In this document: positions 1 through 8,528 of the stretch, piece by piece | Layout of the letters: each line of letters opens with the position of its first letter | Numbering within the stretch: the first letter of the stretch is position 1 | Assembly: GCF_001279005.1 (NCBI RefSeq) | Contig: NZ_LGCN01000108.1 | Span: forward strand, 87,196 to 151,195 | Length of the DNA stretch: 64,000 nucleotides | Source: Streptomyces caelestis | GTDB taxonomy: Bacteria; Actinomycetota; Actinomycetes; Streptomycetales; Streptomycetaceae | Direction: 5' to 3' | Notes under the pieces: model-generated | Databases searched by the model: none | Told to the model about the DNA's origin: nothing | Seen by the model: the letters and a program-made list of their open reading frames with translations, nothing else | Position numbers and translations under genes: made by a program

Positions 1-497
1 GACAGGCCGACGTCCTCCAGCCGTTCCCAGATCTCGGGCACGTCCTCGACCCGGATCCAGTGGTACTGGACGTTCTGCCGGTCGGTGATGTCGGCGGTGC
101 CGCGCGCGAACTCCTGCGAGATCTCGCCGATCACCCGCAGCTGCCGGGTCGTCAGGGCCCCGCCGTCGATGCGCACCCGCAGCATGAAGTACTTGTCGTC
201 CAGCTCCTCCGGCGCCAGGATCGCGGTCTTGCCGCCGTCGATCCCGGGCTTGCGCTGGGTGTACAGACCCCACCACCGCATCCGGCCGCGCAGGTCGTTG
301 GGGTCGATCGAGTCGAAACCGCGCTTGGAGTAGATCGTCTCAATGCGTGTCCGCACATTGAGACCGTCGTCGTCCTTCTTGAACTGCTCGTTGCCGTTCA
401 GCGGCGTGTGGTGCCCCACCGCCCACTGTCCCTCTCCGCGGTGACGGCTCACCTTGCGGCGGGAAGTCTCGGCAGGCTTCTGCGGGGTGGCGGCCAT
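1..497 (-). CDS. Ferredoxin-dependent sulfite/nitrite reductase, N-terminal part (cut by window edge)
   Basis: The first ~165 residues of a siroheme/4Fe-4S reductase. The protein starts MAATPQKPAETSRRKVSRH and contains the N-terminal half-domain blocks RMRWWGLYTQRKPG, YFMLRVRIDGG and ITDRQNVQYHWI, which are characteristic of the NirA/SirA family; the ITDRQNVQ loop contacts siroheme. The active-site cysteines would lie beyond base 1 and are not visible. In streptomycetes this enzyme normally reduces sulfite to sulfide for cysteine synthesis, and the cysteine-type leader peptide upstream favours sulfite over nitrite. The ATG at 497 has GAAGGA about 10 nt before it. Confidence 0.9.
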   Translation of the reverse strand, partial: MAATPQKPAETSRRKVSRHRGEGQWAVGHHTPLNGNEQFKKDDDGLNVRTRIETIYSKRGFDSIDPNDLRGRMRWWGLYTQRKPGIDGGKTAILAPEELDDKYFMLRVRIDGGALTTRQLRVIGEISQEFARGTADITDRQNVQYHWIRVEDVPEIWERLEDVGL

Positions 498-624
498 GGT
501 TGATACGTCCTTCGGGACAGGCGGGAGGGAGGCTCTGACCTGCGCATGCGTGGGCACGGGGTCAAGTGCGCGTCACTGCGCGGGGAGTGGGGCGAGGAGA
601 GGGGCCGTGCGGTGCCGGGTGCTC

Positions 625-708
625 TCAGCGCGCCGGACAGATGGCGCTGGACATGCGGCCGAGGTCGACGTGCCGCCGACTCACCAAGGCGATCCCAGTT
701 CCAGGCAT
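625..708 (-). CDS. Cysteine-attenuator leader peptide upstream of sulfite reductase (27 aa)
   Basis: A 27-codon ORF starting MPGTGIALV and containing SRRHVDLGRMSSAIC just before its end (PAR-stop). This Arg-rich core with a single late Cys matches the short peptides that precede sulfur-assimilation genes in many streptomycetes, annotated as putative leader peptides. Translation at the Cys codon is thought to sense cysteinyl-tRNA and set readthrough into the operon. It lies 128 bp upstream of the reductase start on the same strand. No single clear attenuator hairpin could be picked by eye between peptide and gene. Confidence 0.82.
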   Translation of the reverse strand: MPGTGIALVSRRHVDLGRMSSAICPAR

Positions 709-730
709 GACGGAAGCGTGGCACGGCGAT

Positions 731-745
731 CTGGACACAGTCCAG
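731..745. promoter_or_regulatory. Perfect dyad CTGGAC-N3-GTCCAG in the reductase promoter region
   Basis: CTGGACACAGTCCAG is a perfect 6-bp inverted repeat 23 bp upstream of the leader peptide start, between the terminator-like hairpin at 761-797 and the leader. Its position fits an operator or a promoter-proximal activator site. The binding protein is unknown. Confidence 0.4.
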
Positions 746-760
746 CTTCGTCCAAAGTGC

Positions 761-797
761 GGACACCCTTGTCTCGAAGCGAGAGACAAGGGTGTCC
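761..797 (-). terminator. 15-bp perfect hairpin between GNAT gene and reductase leader
   Basis: GGACACCCTTGTCTC pairs exactly with GAGACAAGGGTGTCC around a 7-nt loop. It starts 39 bp beyond the GNAT stop codon, so it should end GNAT transcription and insulate the reductase promoter. It has no U tract, as is usual in Streptomyces, and a double-stranded operator role cannot be excluded. Confidence 0.6.
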
Positions 798-835
798 TTG
801 GTCACAAGCGTCGCAGGCGGTCTCGTCCGTGCCGG

Positions 836-1408
836 TCAGGCGGGGTGGGCCCCGGCCCACGGGCCCGGAGTCGGTACTTCCGGTTCTTCCTCGACCTTGG
901 TGTCGAACAGGGTGAAGCCGCGGCGCCGGTAGTTGTCCAGGGCGTGCTCGCCGTCCTTGCTGCAGGTGTGCAGCCACACCCGCGTGGTCGGCTTCAGCCC
1001 CGGCCGGCGGTCCGCCAGGTCCCAGGCGCGGGCCGTGCCGTACGACAGCAGGTGCCCGCCGATGCGCCGCCCCCGGAAGGCGGGCAGCAGCCCGAAGTAG
1101 ACGATCTCGACGACCCCGTCCTCCTGGGCTTCCAGCTCCACGTACCCGGCGGGCGTCCCCCGGTCGTAGGCGACCCACGTCTCCACCCCGGGCCGGTCCA
1201 GATGCTCCAGCCACCGCGCGTACGTCCAGCCCAGCCGGTCGGTCCAGCGGATGTCCCCGCCGACCGAGGCGTACAGGAAGCGGCTGAACTCGGGGGAGGG
1301 CACCTCGGAGCGCACGACCCGCACGTCCCCCTCGGGCACGGCGGCCGCAAGGAGGTCGGTGGGCGAGGTCTGCTCCAGGGACCAGGTGGTCACGGAAAGG
1401 GTCGTCAT
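836..1408 (-). CDS. GNAT family N-acetyltransferase
   Basis: 190 aa. The acetyl-CoA-binding core is visible: a beta-strand segment VEIVYFGLLPAFRGRRIGG followed by helix HLLSYGTARAWDLADRR, where the R-x-x-G-x-G/A loop appears as RGRRIGGH. The last third (VWLHTCSKDGEHALDNYRRR, then GF) is the usual GNAT strand-helix with the conserved Tyr near the C-terminus. The substrate is not predictable. ATG chosen at 1408 because the fold begins soon after; no good Shine-Dalgarno is seen. It is followed by the 761-797 hairpin, so it is probably a single-gene unit. Confidence 0.85.
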   Translation of the reverse strand: MTTLSVTTWSLEQTSPTDLLAAAVPEGDVRVVRSEVPSPEFSRFLYASVGGDIRWTDRLGWTYARWLEHLDRPGVETWVAYDRGTPAGYVELEAQEDGVVEIVYFGLLPAFRGRRIGGHLLSYGTARAWDLADRRPGLKPTTRVWLHTCSKDGEHALDNYRRRGFTLFDTKVEEEPEVPTPGPWAGAHPA

Positions 1409-1470
1409 GCCCGAAAGGGAACCATCCGGCGCGAGCTCCTGTCGAACGCCTGACCAGGACGTGGACGGTC

Positions 1471-2742
1471 CTAGTCCAGGGAACGGTCGACCGAGGCCAG
1501 CGGCAGGGCGAACAGCATCCGGCCGGACTGGGACCACACGTCGCCGGTCTCCTCCCAGTAGGACAGGGACGCCACCCGGCCGCTCCAGCAGCGGTGCGTC
1601 TCGTCCGCGCCGCACCGGGTGGGGCGCGCCCCGTCCGTGTCCTGCCGCCACAGCGTTCCGCGCTCGTCCGGCGTCCCGGTCATCCGGCCCAGGTACCAGC
1701 CCGACCGGTGCGACAGCACGCCGCGCACATCGGTCAGTTCCGTCTCGTACACCCCGACCGGGTCGGTGTCGAGCAGCCCCGCGCGCTGTGGCCCGGTGCT
1801 GAACGCGTACCGCCACAGCCGGGTCGGCCCGTCCTCGTCCGCGGGCGTCGCCTCGTGCGCGACCATGCTGTCGGGTGCGGTGCTGCGGTCCAGGGAGATG
1901 CCGCCCGGCCGGGGCGCGCCGGCCGCGTCCGTCCGGTAGGAGGCGACGGCCGGCAGCACGTACCGCGCCCCCGCCGCCGACCAGCCGCCGGGCACCCGGC
2001 CGACCGACGTGCCCTCCACGGTGGCCCGCTGGACCCGTTCGACGTCGTACACGTACAGCGCGCTGTCGTCCGCCGGACCCGCGGTGACCAGCAGTTTGTC
2101 CTGGTACCAGACCATGCCGGACACGGCGGAGCCGAGCCCGCGGTAGTCGCGGCCGCCGTCCACCGGAACGGCCAGCAGGGCCCAGGTGTAGCGGAGGCCG
2201 TCCGGGTCGCCGGCGTCCACGAAGGCGACGCGGGCCAGACCGTCCTCTGACGGCGTGCCGGTGCTGCGGCTCCACCCGGAGAGGATCACCCGGTGCTCTC
2301 CCCAGCGGCCGTCGTCGTCCGCGTCCCCGGAGGTGGTGACCGCGCCGGACCGCCAGCCGTCGGTGTCGGCGTCCGGCCAGCAGTACGCGCGGGTCGCGGC
2401 GGGCTCGAGCGGCAGGGTCCGCCGGTCGTCGGCGGTGCAGTCCTCGGCGTCGCCCAGGGCGCCGTCGGGATCGGCGAGCACGGCGCCGACCCCGACCGGC
2501 CGGCCCATTCCCTCCGAGAGCCGGTCCAGCGCGTCGCGCGGCACCTGGTGCTCGGTCAGCCGCAGCGGTGCGGCCTCGGCGGACGCGGTGAGCGGCTTCA
2601 GCGCCCCGGGGTCGTCGGCGTCGGTGGCCTGGGAGGCGCTGATCATGGTGGCGGCCGCGGTCAGCGCGAGGGCGGTCCCGGCCAGCGCCGCCCGCAGCGC
2701 CCTGTTCCGCCTGCGCCGGCGGTGTCTGCCGCGATGCTTCAT
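1471..2742 (-). CDS. Secreted protein of unknown function (Arg-rich n-region signal peptide)
   Basis: 423 aa. The N-terminus is very basic (MKHRGRHRRRRRNRALRAAL) and runs into a hydrophobic stretch ALTAAATMISASQA, a Sec-type signal peptide. The mature part is rich in Asp, Gly and Trp, with repeated short beta-like segments such as WYQDKLLVTAG, YVYDVERVQ and GWYLGRMTG and a few Cys pairs. This would suit a beta-propeller or lectin-like extracellular protein, but no family motif is recognised. GGGAGG lies 6 nt before the ATG. It is separated by 202 bp from the downstream end of the GAF regulator gene and appears monocistronic. Confidence 0.75.
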   Translation of the reverse strand: MKHRGRHRRRRRNRALRAALAGTALALTAAATMISASQATDADDPGALKPLTASAEAAPLRLTEHQVPRDALDRLSEGMGRPVGVGAVLADPDGALGDAEDCTADDRRTLPLEPAATRAYCWPDADTDGWRSGAVTTSGDADDDGRWGEHRVILSGWSRSTGTPSEDGLARVAFVDAGDPDGLRYTWALLAVPVDGGRDYRGLGSAVSGMVWYQDKLLVTAGPADDSALYVYDVERVQRATVEGTSVGRVPGGWSAAGARYVLPAVASYRTDAAGAPRPGGISLDRSTAPDSMVAHEATPADEDGPTRLWRYAFSTGPQRAGLLDTDPVGVYETELTDVRGVLSHRSGWYLGRMTGTPDERGTLWRQDTDGARPTRCGADETHRCWSGRVASLSYWEETGDVWSQSGRMLFALPLASVDRSLD

Positions 2743-2944
2743 GACGTCCTCCCGAGACGAGCCAACTGCTTCCGGTGGTCCGAGGGTTGACCGTGGAACA
2801 GTTGGGGTGGCCCGTACCGGGATGCTACGGCAGGCGGCCGGTCCGGGAGAGGGAGACCCTGCAAATACGCGAAACAGCGGCCTTCCGGGGCGTCGACGGG
2901 CACGCCCGTACGACCCCGCGCGGCCTTGACGGGCGGAAGGAGGG

Positions 2945-4234
2945 TCAGGCTTCCCGCGCCGGCCGCCGGGGACGGCCCGGGACCCGGGCCGTCGAACGGG
3001 GGAAAGGGTCGTGGGGGCCGTCCGGGAGGACGACCTCCACCTCCGCGCTCTCCGTGAAGCGGTAGGGGCGGTGGTCCAGGAGGGGCCCCAGGTAGCGGCG
3101 CACGCGGGACATCTCCGCGCGCACCGTCACCGTGCGGGCCGGGTCGCCGAAGACGTCCCGGGCGAGGTCCGCGGCGCTGCGCCCCGTGCGGTGCACGGCC
3201 AGCAGGTACAGCAACTCGGCGTGCCGTGGGCTCAGTTCCCGGGTCCAGGAGCCCGACCCGCCGGACACCTCCACCGACCGGCGGCGCGGCCCCCTCAGAT
3301 CCAGCACGATCCGGGTCGCACCGCGCGCCACCGGTTCGTCCGCCGCCCGCACCAGCCAGCCCCCGGCCAGCGGCTCCAGCGAGCAGCGGCCCAGCGCCGG
3401 CAGCCACCGCATGCCCGCCGACACCGACGCGGGCAGCGCCAGCCGCTCCGTGTACGGCATCCCCGTCACCGCCGCCGTCCACCCGTGCCGGTCCACGACC
3501 AGCGCACGCCCGTCGATCCGGGCCAGCACCGGCGCCGCCACCGCGCGCAGCCGCTCCAGCGACCGCAGGTGCGTCTCCCGCAGCCGCGCCTCGGCGAGCT
3601 TGGCCACCGAGTCGACCCACGCGAGCGTGGCCGGGTGCATCGTCTCCAGCGGCCCGCTCACGTCCACCACGCCGATCAGCCGCCCGTCGCGGGGATCGGT
3701 GATCGGCGCCCCGGCACACGTCCAGGCGGTGTGCGACCGCACGAAGTGCTCGGCGGCGAACACCTGCACCGGACGCCGCGTCACCGCGGGCGTCCCCACC
3801 CCGTTGGTGCCGACGACCTCCTCGCGCCAGTCCGCGCCGATCTCGAAGCCCAGCTCGTCGGCCTTGCGCAGCACCGGCGCGCTGCCCTCCCGCCACAGCA
3901 CCCGGCCCTCCTCGTCGGCCACCACCATGATGTGGTGGGCGACGTCCGCGACCGACAGCAGCCCCTCCCGCAGTACCGGCAGCACCTGCCGCAGCGCCGA
4001 GGTCTCCCGCCGCCGCTGCACTTCCTCGCGGGACAGCAGACGGCTGCGGAAGCCGTGGTCCGGGTCCACCCCGCTGCGCAGCATCCGCTCCCAGGACTGC
4101 CCGATCACCGGGCGGGGCGCCACGGGCACGCGCCGCCCGGAGAGCGCGGCGGAGCGGACCTCGTCGAGCACCCGCGCCGCCCGCGCCGCGTCGACGGCGG
4201 CCAGCCGCGTCACGTCCATCGGCGAGAGCGCCAC
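2945..4234 (-). CDS. GAF-domain transcriptional regulator (AcoR-like, without AAA+ domain)
   Basis: 429 aa. N-terminal helix block with RPVIGQSWERMLRSGVDPD, as in AcoR-type activators, then a GAF sensor domain (about residues 80-240) containing HHIMVVADEEGRVLWREG, WREEVVGTNGVGT and IGVVDVSGP. It lacks the sigma-54 AAA+ module. The C-terminus (ELSPRHAELLYLLAVHRTG to RAEMSRVRRYLGPLLDHRPY) is a winged-helix DNA-binding region, the usual actinobacterial arrangement for this family. GTG at 4234 was chosen over ATG at 4219 because GGAAGGGG sits 4 nt before it. A GTTGCAA dyad lies 87 bp upstream. The adjacent acyl-CoA dehydrogenase on the same strand is a possible target. Confidence 0.82.
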   Translation of the reverse strand: MALSPMDVTRLAAVDAARAARVLDEVRSAALSGRRVPVAPRPVIGQSWERMLRSGVDPDHGFRSRLLSREEVQRRRETSALRQVLPVLREGLLSVADVAHHIMVVADEEGRVLWREGSAPVLRKADELGFEIGADWREEVVGTNGVGTPAVTRRPVQVFAAEHFVRSHTAWTCAGAPITDPRDGRLIGVVDVSGPLETMHPATLAWVDSVAKLAEARLRETHLRSLERLRAVAAPVLARIDGRALVVDRHGWTAAVTGMPYTERLALPASVSAGMRWLPALGRCSLEPLAGGWLVRAADEPVARGATRIVLDLRGPRRRSVEVSGGSGSWTRELSPRHAELLYLLAVHRTGRSAADLARDVFGDPARTVTVRAEMSRVRRYLGPLLDHRPYRFTESAEVEVVLPDGPHDPFPRSTARVPGRPRRPAREA

Positions 4235-4320
4235 CGGTCCCCTTCCGGAAGAAAAGCTGTCGGTCCCATACTGCCGTCCGCCCCCGGTGCGGACGCCCGT
4301 CACGGTCACGGGGACGACAC

Positions 4321-4338
4321 GTTGCAACCCCTTGCAAC
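4321..4338. promoter_or_regulatory. GTTGCAA-N4-TTGCAAC palindrome upstream of the GAF regulator
   Basis: An 18-bp perfect dyad (arms GTTGCAA/TTGCAAC, spacer CCCC) in the promoter region of the GAF regulator and downstream of the acyl-CoA dehydrogenase. It is AT-richer than its surroundings and is a likely operator, plausibly for autoregulation. Confidence 0.5.
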
Positions 4339-4420
4339 CCTGGTGGAGAGCCCTCGGCCGACCGAGACTTGGGCGACGCCGTCCCGAGCGGCGTCCACGG
4401 CTCGCAAGGGCCCGTGCGGC

Positions 4421-4454
4421 GGGGGTGGTGCCGTGTCGGCGCAGCACCACCCCC
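4421..4454 (-). terminator. Terminator of acyl-CoA dehydrogenase gene
   Basis: GGGGGTGGTGC pairs exactly with GCACCACCCCC around a 12-nt loop, 20 bp after the dehydrogenase stop codon on the minus strand. It separates the dehydrogenase from the downstream GAF regulator. Confidence 0.6.
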
Positions 4455-4473
4455 GCGTCGCGCCCGCCGTCGC

Positions 4474-6108
4474 TCAGCACACCGGCCGGGCCCGCTCCAC
4501 CACCGACGCCAGGTCCAGTGCGCGCGGCAGCGTCCCGAAGGCCGCGCCCCCGTCCCCGCCCAGCCGCGCCGCGCAGAACGCGTCCGCCACCTGCGGCGGC
4601 GCGTACCGCACCAGCAGCGACCCCTGGAGCACCAGCGCCAGCCGCTCCGTCAGCCGCCGTGCCCGCCCCTCGACGCCCTCCAGGTCCGCCAGTTCGGTCA
4701 GCAGGTCCTTGATCGCGGCGTCCAGCCGGCGATCCGCCCCGCGCGCCCGCCCCACCTCCCGCAGGTACGCGTCCAGCACCGCCGGCTCCCGGCGCAGCGC
4801 CCGCAGCACGTCCAGCGCCTGAACGTTGCCCGCGCCCTCCCAGATCGAGTTCAGCGGCGACTCCCGCACCAGCCGCGGCATCCCCGACTCCTCGACGTAC
4901 CCGTTCCCGCCCAGGCACTCCGCCGCCTCCACCGCGAGCGGCGCGCACCGCTTGGTCACCCAGTACTTCGCCGCCGGCACCGCGATCCGCAGCAGCGCCC
5001 GCTCCTGCTCGCCGCCGTCGTCGTACGCCGCCGCCAGCCGCAGCGCCAGCGTGGTGGCCGCCTCCGACTCCAGCGCCAGATCGGCCAGCACGTTGCGCAT
5101 CAGCGGCTTGTCGACGAGCTTCCCGCCGAACGCCTCCCGGTACGCGCAGTGGTGCACCGCCTGCGCCACCGCCTGCCGCATCAGCCCCGCCGAACCCAGC
5201 ACGCAGTCCAGCCGGGTCGCCGCCACCATCCCGATGACGGTGCGCACCCCGGCCCCCTCGTCCCCGACCCGGCGCGCCCACGTCCCGTCGAACTCGACCT
5301 CGGCGGACGCGTTGGACCGGTTGCCCAGCTTGTCCTTGAGCCGCTGGATGAGGAACACGTTGCGCGTGCCGTCCTCCAGCACCCGCGGCACCAGGAAGCA
5401 TGTGAGCCCCCCGGGCGCCTGCGCCAGCACCAGGAAGGCGTCCGACATCGGCGCCGAACAGAACCACTTGTGCCCGGTCAGCTCGTACGCGCCGTCCTCG
5501 GCCAGCGGCCGGGCCGCCGTCGTGTTCGCCCGTACGTCGCTGCCGCCCTGCTTCTCCGTCATGCCCATCCCGAACAGGGCGCCGGGCTTCTGCCCCGCGG
5601 GCCGCAGGGCACGGTCGTAGACCGTCGACGTCAGCCGCGGCTCCCACCGGGCCGCCAGCTCCGGGTCCGTGCGCAGCGCGGGGACCGCGGCGTGGGTCAT
5701 CGACAGCGGGCAGCCGTTGCCGGCCTCCACCTGCGTCCACACCAGGAACGCCGCCGCCCGCCGCACATGCCCGCCCGGCCGCCCCCAGGCCGCCGTCAGC
5801 CCCGCCGAGACGCCCTTGCCGAGCAGCCGGTGCCAGGACGGATGGAAGTCGACCTCGTCGATCCGGTGACCGTAGCGGTCGTGGGTGCGCAGCCGCGGCG
5901 GGTTCTCGTTCGCCAGCGCCCCCCACTCCTGCACCTGCGCGGACCCGGCGGTCCGTCCGAACCCCGACAGCTCGGTGAGGCCCTCGTCCCGCACGCCGGG
6001 ATCCAGATGCCGCTCGACCGCCTCCACCAGCGCCCGGTCGGCGCCGAAGACGTCGTACTGCACCAGCGGGGGAGCCTGATTGGTCACGCTGTGCGTGGTG
6101 CCTGCCAT
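4474..6108 (-). CDS. AidB-like acyl-CoA dehydrogenase
   Basis: 544 aa, the size of the AidB/isovaleryl-CoA-dehydrogenase-like subfamily rather than the ~380 aa classical enzymes. Diagnostic blocks: FGMGMTEKQGGSDVRANTT (flavin and substrate binding), GHKWFCSAPMSDAFLVLAQA, and SPLNSIWEGAGNVQALDVLR with the family's C-terminal IWEG motif and catalytic region. It is a cytosolic FAD flavoprotein; AidB members oxidise isovaleryl-CoA weakly and some bind DNA in alkylation stress, so the physiological substrate is uncertain. Start ATG at 6108; a GTG 6 nt further upstream is possible. It ends in a strong hairpin at 4421-4454. Confidence 0.88.
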   Translation of the reverse strand: MAGTTHSVTNQAPPLVQYDVFGADRALVEAVERHLDPGVRDEGLTELSGFGRTAGSAQVQEWGALANENPPRLRTHDRYGHRIDEVDFHPSWHRLLGKGVSAGLTAAWGRPGGHVRRAAAFLVWTQVEAGNGCPLSMTHAAVPALRTDPELAARWEPRLTSTVYDRALRPAGQKPGALFGMGMTEKQGGSDVRANTTAARPLAEDGAYELTGHKWFCSAPMSDAFLVLAQAPGGLTCFLVPRVLEDGTRNVFLIQRLKDKLGNRSNASAEVEFDGTWARRVGDEGAGVRTVIGMVAATRLDCVLGSAGLMRQAVAQAVHHCAYREAFGGKLVDKPLMRNVLADLALESEAATTLALRLAAAYDDGGEQERALLRIAVPAAKYWVTKRCAPLAVEAAECLGGNGYVEESGMPRLVRESPLNSIWEGAGNVQALDVLRALRREPAVLDAYLREVGRARGADRRLDAAIKDLLTELADLEGVEGRARRLTERLALVLQGSLLVRYAPPQVADAFCAARLGGDGGAAFGTLPRALDLASVVERARPVC

Positions 6109-6186
6109 GCCCACGAACGTACCCCCTGGTACGGGGGCCTCACCCGCCGATCCGGCCTGTGGGTGAGTGCGACCTGGTACGACGGA

Positions 6187-6192
6187 TACCTT
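6187..6192 (+). promoter_or_regulatory. -10 box TACCTT, leaderless start of YihY-family gene
   Basis: TACCTT ends 6 nt before the GTG at 6199 and no usable ribosome-binding site intervenes, so transcription probably starts at the GTG itself. Confidence 0.5.
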
Positions 6193-6198
6193 TAGGGC

Positions 6199-7338
6199 GT
6201 GCAGCCAGCAAGTGAATTCCCCGACGCGCCCTCCGGCCGCCTCCACCGGGCCCGGGCCCTGTACCGGAACGTCTCCAAGCGCAGGACCGCCTGGCTGCTG
6301 CTGAAGGACACCGTCAACTCGTGCATGGAGTACCGCATCCTGGGCCTGGCGGCCGAGGCGGCGTTCTTCACGCTGCTGTCGGTGCCCCCGCTGCTGCTCA
6401 GCCTGATCGGCCTGCTCGGCTACGTCGACGCCTGGACCGGCGCCGACACCATCCAGAGCGTGCAGCGCAACCTCCTGGACGCCTCCCGGACGGTGCTGTC
6501 CGACCGGGGCGTGACGGAGGTCGCCGAACCGATCCTGCGGGACGTCACCAAGGGCGGCCGGCCCGACGTGATCTCCCTCGGTTTCCTGATCGCCGTGTGG
6601 TCGGGCTCCCGCGCGGTGAACGTCTTCATCGAGACCATCACCGTCATGTACGGCCTCGACGGCGTGCGGGGCATCGTCAAGACCCGGCTGCTGGCCTTCC
6701 TGCTGTTCATCGTGGCCCTGCTGATCGGCTCCATCGCGCTGCCGCTGATGGTGGCGGGACCGGACGCGGTCGTCCGGGTGGTGCCCTGGTCGGCGACGCT
6801 CGTCCAGATCCTCTACTGGCCGGTCGTGATCCTGCTGTCCGTCGCCTTCCTGACCACGCTGTACCACGTCTCCGTGCCCGTGCGCTCCCCGTGGATCGAG
6901 GACGTGCCCGGCGCGCTGGTCGCCCTCGCCATGTGGGTGCTCGGCAGCTTCCTGCTGCGCCTCTACCTGACGAACACCGTCGAGGGCCCCACCATCTACG
7001 GCTCCCTCGCCGCCCCCGTCGCCGTACTGCTGTGGATCGGCGTGTCCGCGTTCGCGGTGCTCGTCGGCGCCGCGGTCAACGCGGCCATCGACCGGGTCTG
7101 GCCGGCCGCCGCGACGGCCGCGGCCCGCGAGGCCAACGAGCGGCTGCGGCAGGCGCAGGTCGCCGAGTACGTCGCCCGCACCGCCGCGGCCGGCGAGGCC
7201 GACCCCGACATGCCCTCCGAGTTCCCCGAACGCTGGTCCCGCTTCCTGCCCCCGGAGGACGTCACGTCCCGGCTGCGCGCCCACGCGAAGCCCACCCACC
7301 CGAGGAACGACGAGGGGCCGGGGCACGAGGAGAAGTGA
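6199..7338 (+). CDS. YihY/BrkB-family inner-membrane protein
   Basis: 379 aa with about six hydrophobic segments, among them [40 protein letters not shown] and [20 protein letters not shown]. The order of helices and the early [13 protein letters not shown] block fit the YihY/virulence-factor BrkB family (once wrongly annotated as RNase BN), whose transport role is unsettled. The C-terminal ~80 residues are a charged cytoplasmic tail. GTG at 6199 fits leaderless transcription. It is divergent from the acyl-CoA dehydrogenase (90-bp gap) and is followed by a Streptomyces-type GC-rich repeat. Confidence 0.88.
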   Translation: MQPASEFPDAPSGRLHRARALYRNVSKRRTAWLLLKDTVNSCMEYRILGLAAEAAFFTLLSVPPLLLSLIGLLGYVDAWTGADTIQSVQRNLLDASRTVLSDRGVTEVAEPILRDVTKGGRPDVISLGFLIAVWSGSRAVNVFIETITVMYGLDGVRGIVKTRLLAFLLFIVALLIGSIALPLMVAGPDAVVRVVPWSATLVQILYWPVVILLSVAFLTTLYHVSVPVRSPWIEDVPGALVALAMWVLGSFLLRLYLTNTVEGPTIYGSLAAPVAVLLWIGVSAFAVLVGAAVNAAIDRVWPAAATAAAREANERLRQAQVAEYVARTAAAGEADPDMPSEFPERWSRFLPPEDVTSRLRAHAKPTHPRNDEGPGHEEK

Positions 7339-7340
7339 AG

Positions 7341-7432
7341 GGCTGGGAATCAGCCCCTCCGGCGTTCGGGGAGCGGGGTCCGGGACGGAGCCCCGGGTCG
7401 GGGCGGGAAGGGGCGGCGGGGGCGGAACCCCC
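7341..7432. repeat. Streptomyces GC-rich extragenic palindromic repeat
   Basis: The segment CAGCCCCTCCGGCGTTCGGG, then GAGCGGGGTCCGGGACGGAG and CCCCGGG, resembles the abundant intergenic hairpin element of Streptomyces chromosomes (consensus recalled, not searched). It lies directly after the YihY gene and can act as its terminator. Confidence 0.6.
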
Positions 7433-7437
7433 TCGGC

Positions 7438-7641
7438 TCACGCCTTCCGGGTACCGGCCCCCGCGATCTCCGCCACCGCCTCCGCCCGGGTCGGCAGCCG
7501 GGGCCCGGTCACGGAGAGCGTCCGCCCCGCGTACCGCTCCCCGCCCGTCACCGCGGCCACCACTACCTCCGCGACGTCCCGCACGCCCACGAACGGCTCC
7601 GCCACCCCACCCGCCGGGAACACCGGCTCCCCGGCCCGCAC
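7438..7641 (-). pseudogene. C-terminal remnant of an NmrA-like NAD(P)-binding protein
   Basis: About 67 codons reading [30 protein letters not shown] and [20 protein letters not shown] up to a stop. This is the C-terminal third of NmrA/SDR-like NAD(P)-binding oxidoreductases (the V.D.A.V...L..G...Y.LTGP pattern). The Rossmann GxxGxxG region is missing: sequence upstream on this strand belongs to the divergent AraC gene start. It is a truncated relic, not a working gene. Confidence 0.55.
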
Positions 7642-7663
7642 CCAGTGGCGGACCAGGGCCGCG

Positions 7664-7669
7664 TAGCCT
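7664..7669 (+). promoter_or_regulatory. -10 box TAGCCT, leaderless start of AraC gene
   Basis: TAGCCT lies 7 nt before the GTG at 7677, the spacing of leaderless promoters. Confidence 0.5.
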
Positions 7670-7676
7670 GGGGGGC

Positions 7677-8528
7677 GTGTACAGGGAGCGGGCGTCGCGG
7701 CTGACGGGCGCGGTCGTGTGGACCAACACCCCGCCCGTCGACGGGGAGAACCGGGTGCTCCCCGACGGCTGCATGGACCTCCTGTGGAACGAGGGACGCC
7801 TGCTGGTCGCGGGCCCCGACACCCGCGCCCACCTCACCCAGGGCCGGACGGGCGCCTGGGCGGGCGTCCGCTTCCGCCCCGGCACCGCGCCCGCCCTGCT
7901 CGGCGTGCCCGCCCACGCGCTGCGCGACCGCCGCGTCGCCCTGGCCGACCTGTGGCCGGCCGCGGACGTACGGCGGATGACGGCCCGTGTGAACGCGGCG
8001 GACGACCCGGTGCGCGCCCTGGAGGACCTGGCCCTGCGCCGGGCGGCGGAGACCACCCCGCCGGACCCCCTGCTCGGCCTTGTCGTGGCCGCCCTCGACG
8101 CGGGCCGTCCGGTCGCCGCGACCGCCGACGAACTGGGCGTGGGCGCCCGCCAATTGCACCGCCGCTCGCTGGCCGCGTTCGGCTACGGCCCGAAGACCCT
8201 GGCCCGCATCCTTCGCATGCGCCGCGCGCTGGCCCTGGCGCGGGCGGGCGTCCCCTTCGCGGAGACGGCGGCCCGCGCCGGCTATGCCGACCAGCCCCAT
8301 CTGGCCCGCGAAGTCCGGCGCCTGACGGGACTGGCGCCGGGCGAGCTAGTCACCCGCGGGCAGCGGCGCGAACAGGTCCACCCCGTTGCCGTCCGGGTCG
8401 AGGAGGACGGCGTACCGCTGCCCCCACACCGCGTCCCACGGCTTCAGCTCGACACGGCTTCCGGCCCCGGCCATCTCCGCGAACAGCGCGTCGACCTCCG
8501 CGGGGCTGTCGCACCGCAGCGCCAGTGA
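7677..8528 (+). CDS. AraC-family transcriptional regulator
   Basis: 283 aa as read. The N-terminal sensing part ([38 protein letters not shown]) is that of small AraC proteins recorded as DUF6597-type. The C-terminal double HTH is clear: [20 protein letters not shown] then [24 protein letters not shown] second helix pair with [17 protein letters not shown]. Family members normally stop soon after this; here the frame runs about 60 codons further and overlaps the convergent glyoxalase gene by 183 bp, and a TAG in another frame sits just after GEL. A recent frameshift or stop loss is likely. GTG start fits leaderless transcription. Confidence 0.8.
   Translation: MYRERASRLTGAVVWTNTPPVDGENRVLPDGCMDLLWNEGRLLVAGPDTRAHLTQGRTGAWAGVRFRPGTAPALLGVPAHALRDRRVALADLWPAADVRRMTARVNAADDPVRALEDLALRRAAETTPPDPLLGLVVAALDAGRPVAATADELGVGARQLHRRSLAAFGYGPKTLARILRMRRALALARAGVPFAETAARAGYADQPHLAREVRRLTGLAPGELVTRGQRREQVHPVAVRVEEDGVPLPPHRVPRLQLDTASGPGHLREQRVDLRGAVAPQRQ

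Noticed and set aside
2739..4337. Long antisense open frames opposite the GAF regulator and acyl-CoA dehydrogenase (hundreds of codons)
   Set aside because: They are shadow frames of very GC-rich genes: Arg/Pro/Ala-rich, no domain motifs, no ribosome-binding site, and the sense genes have clear family motifs.
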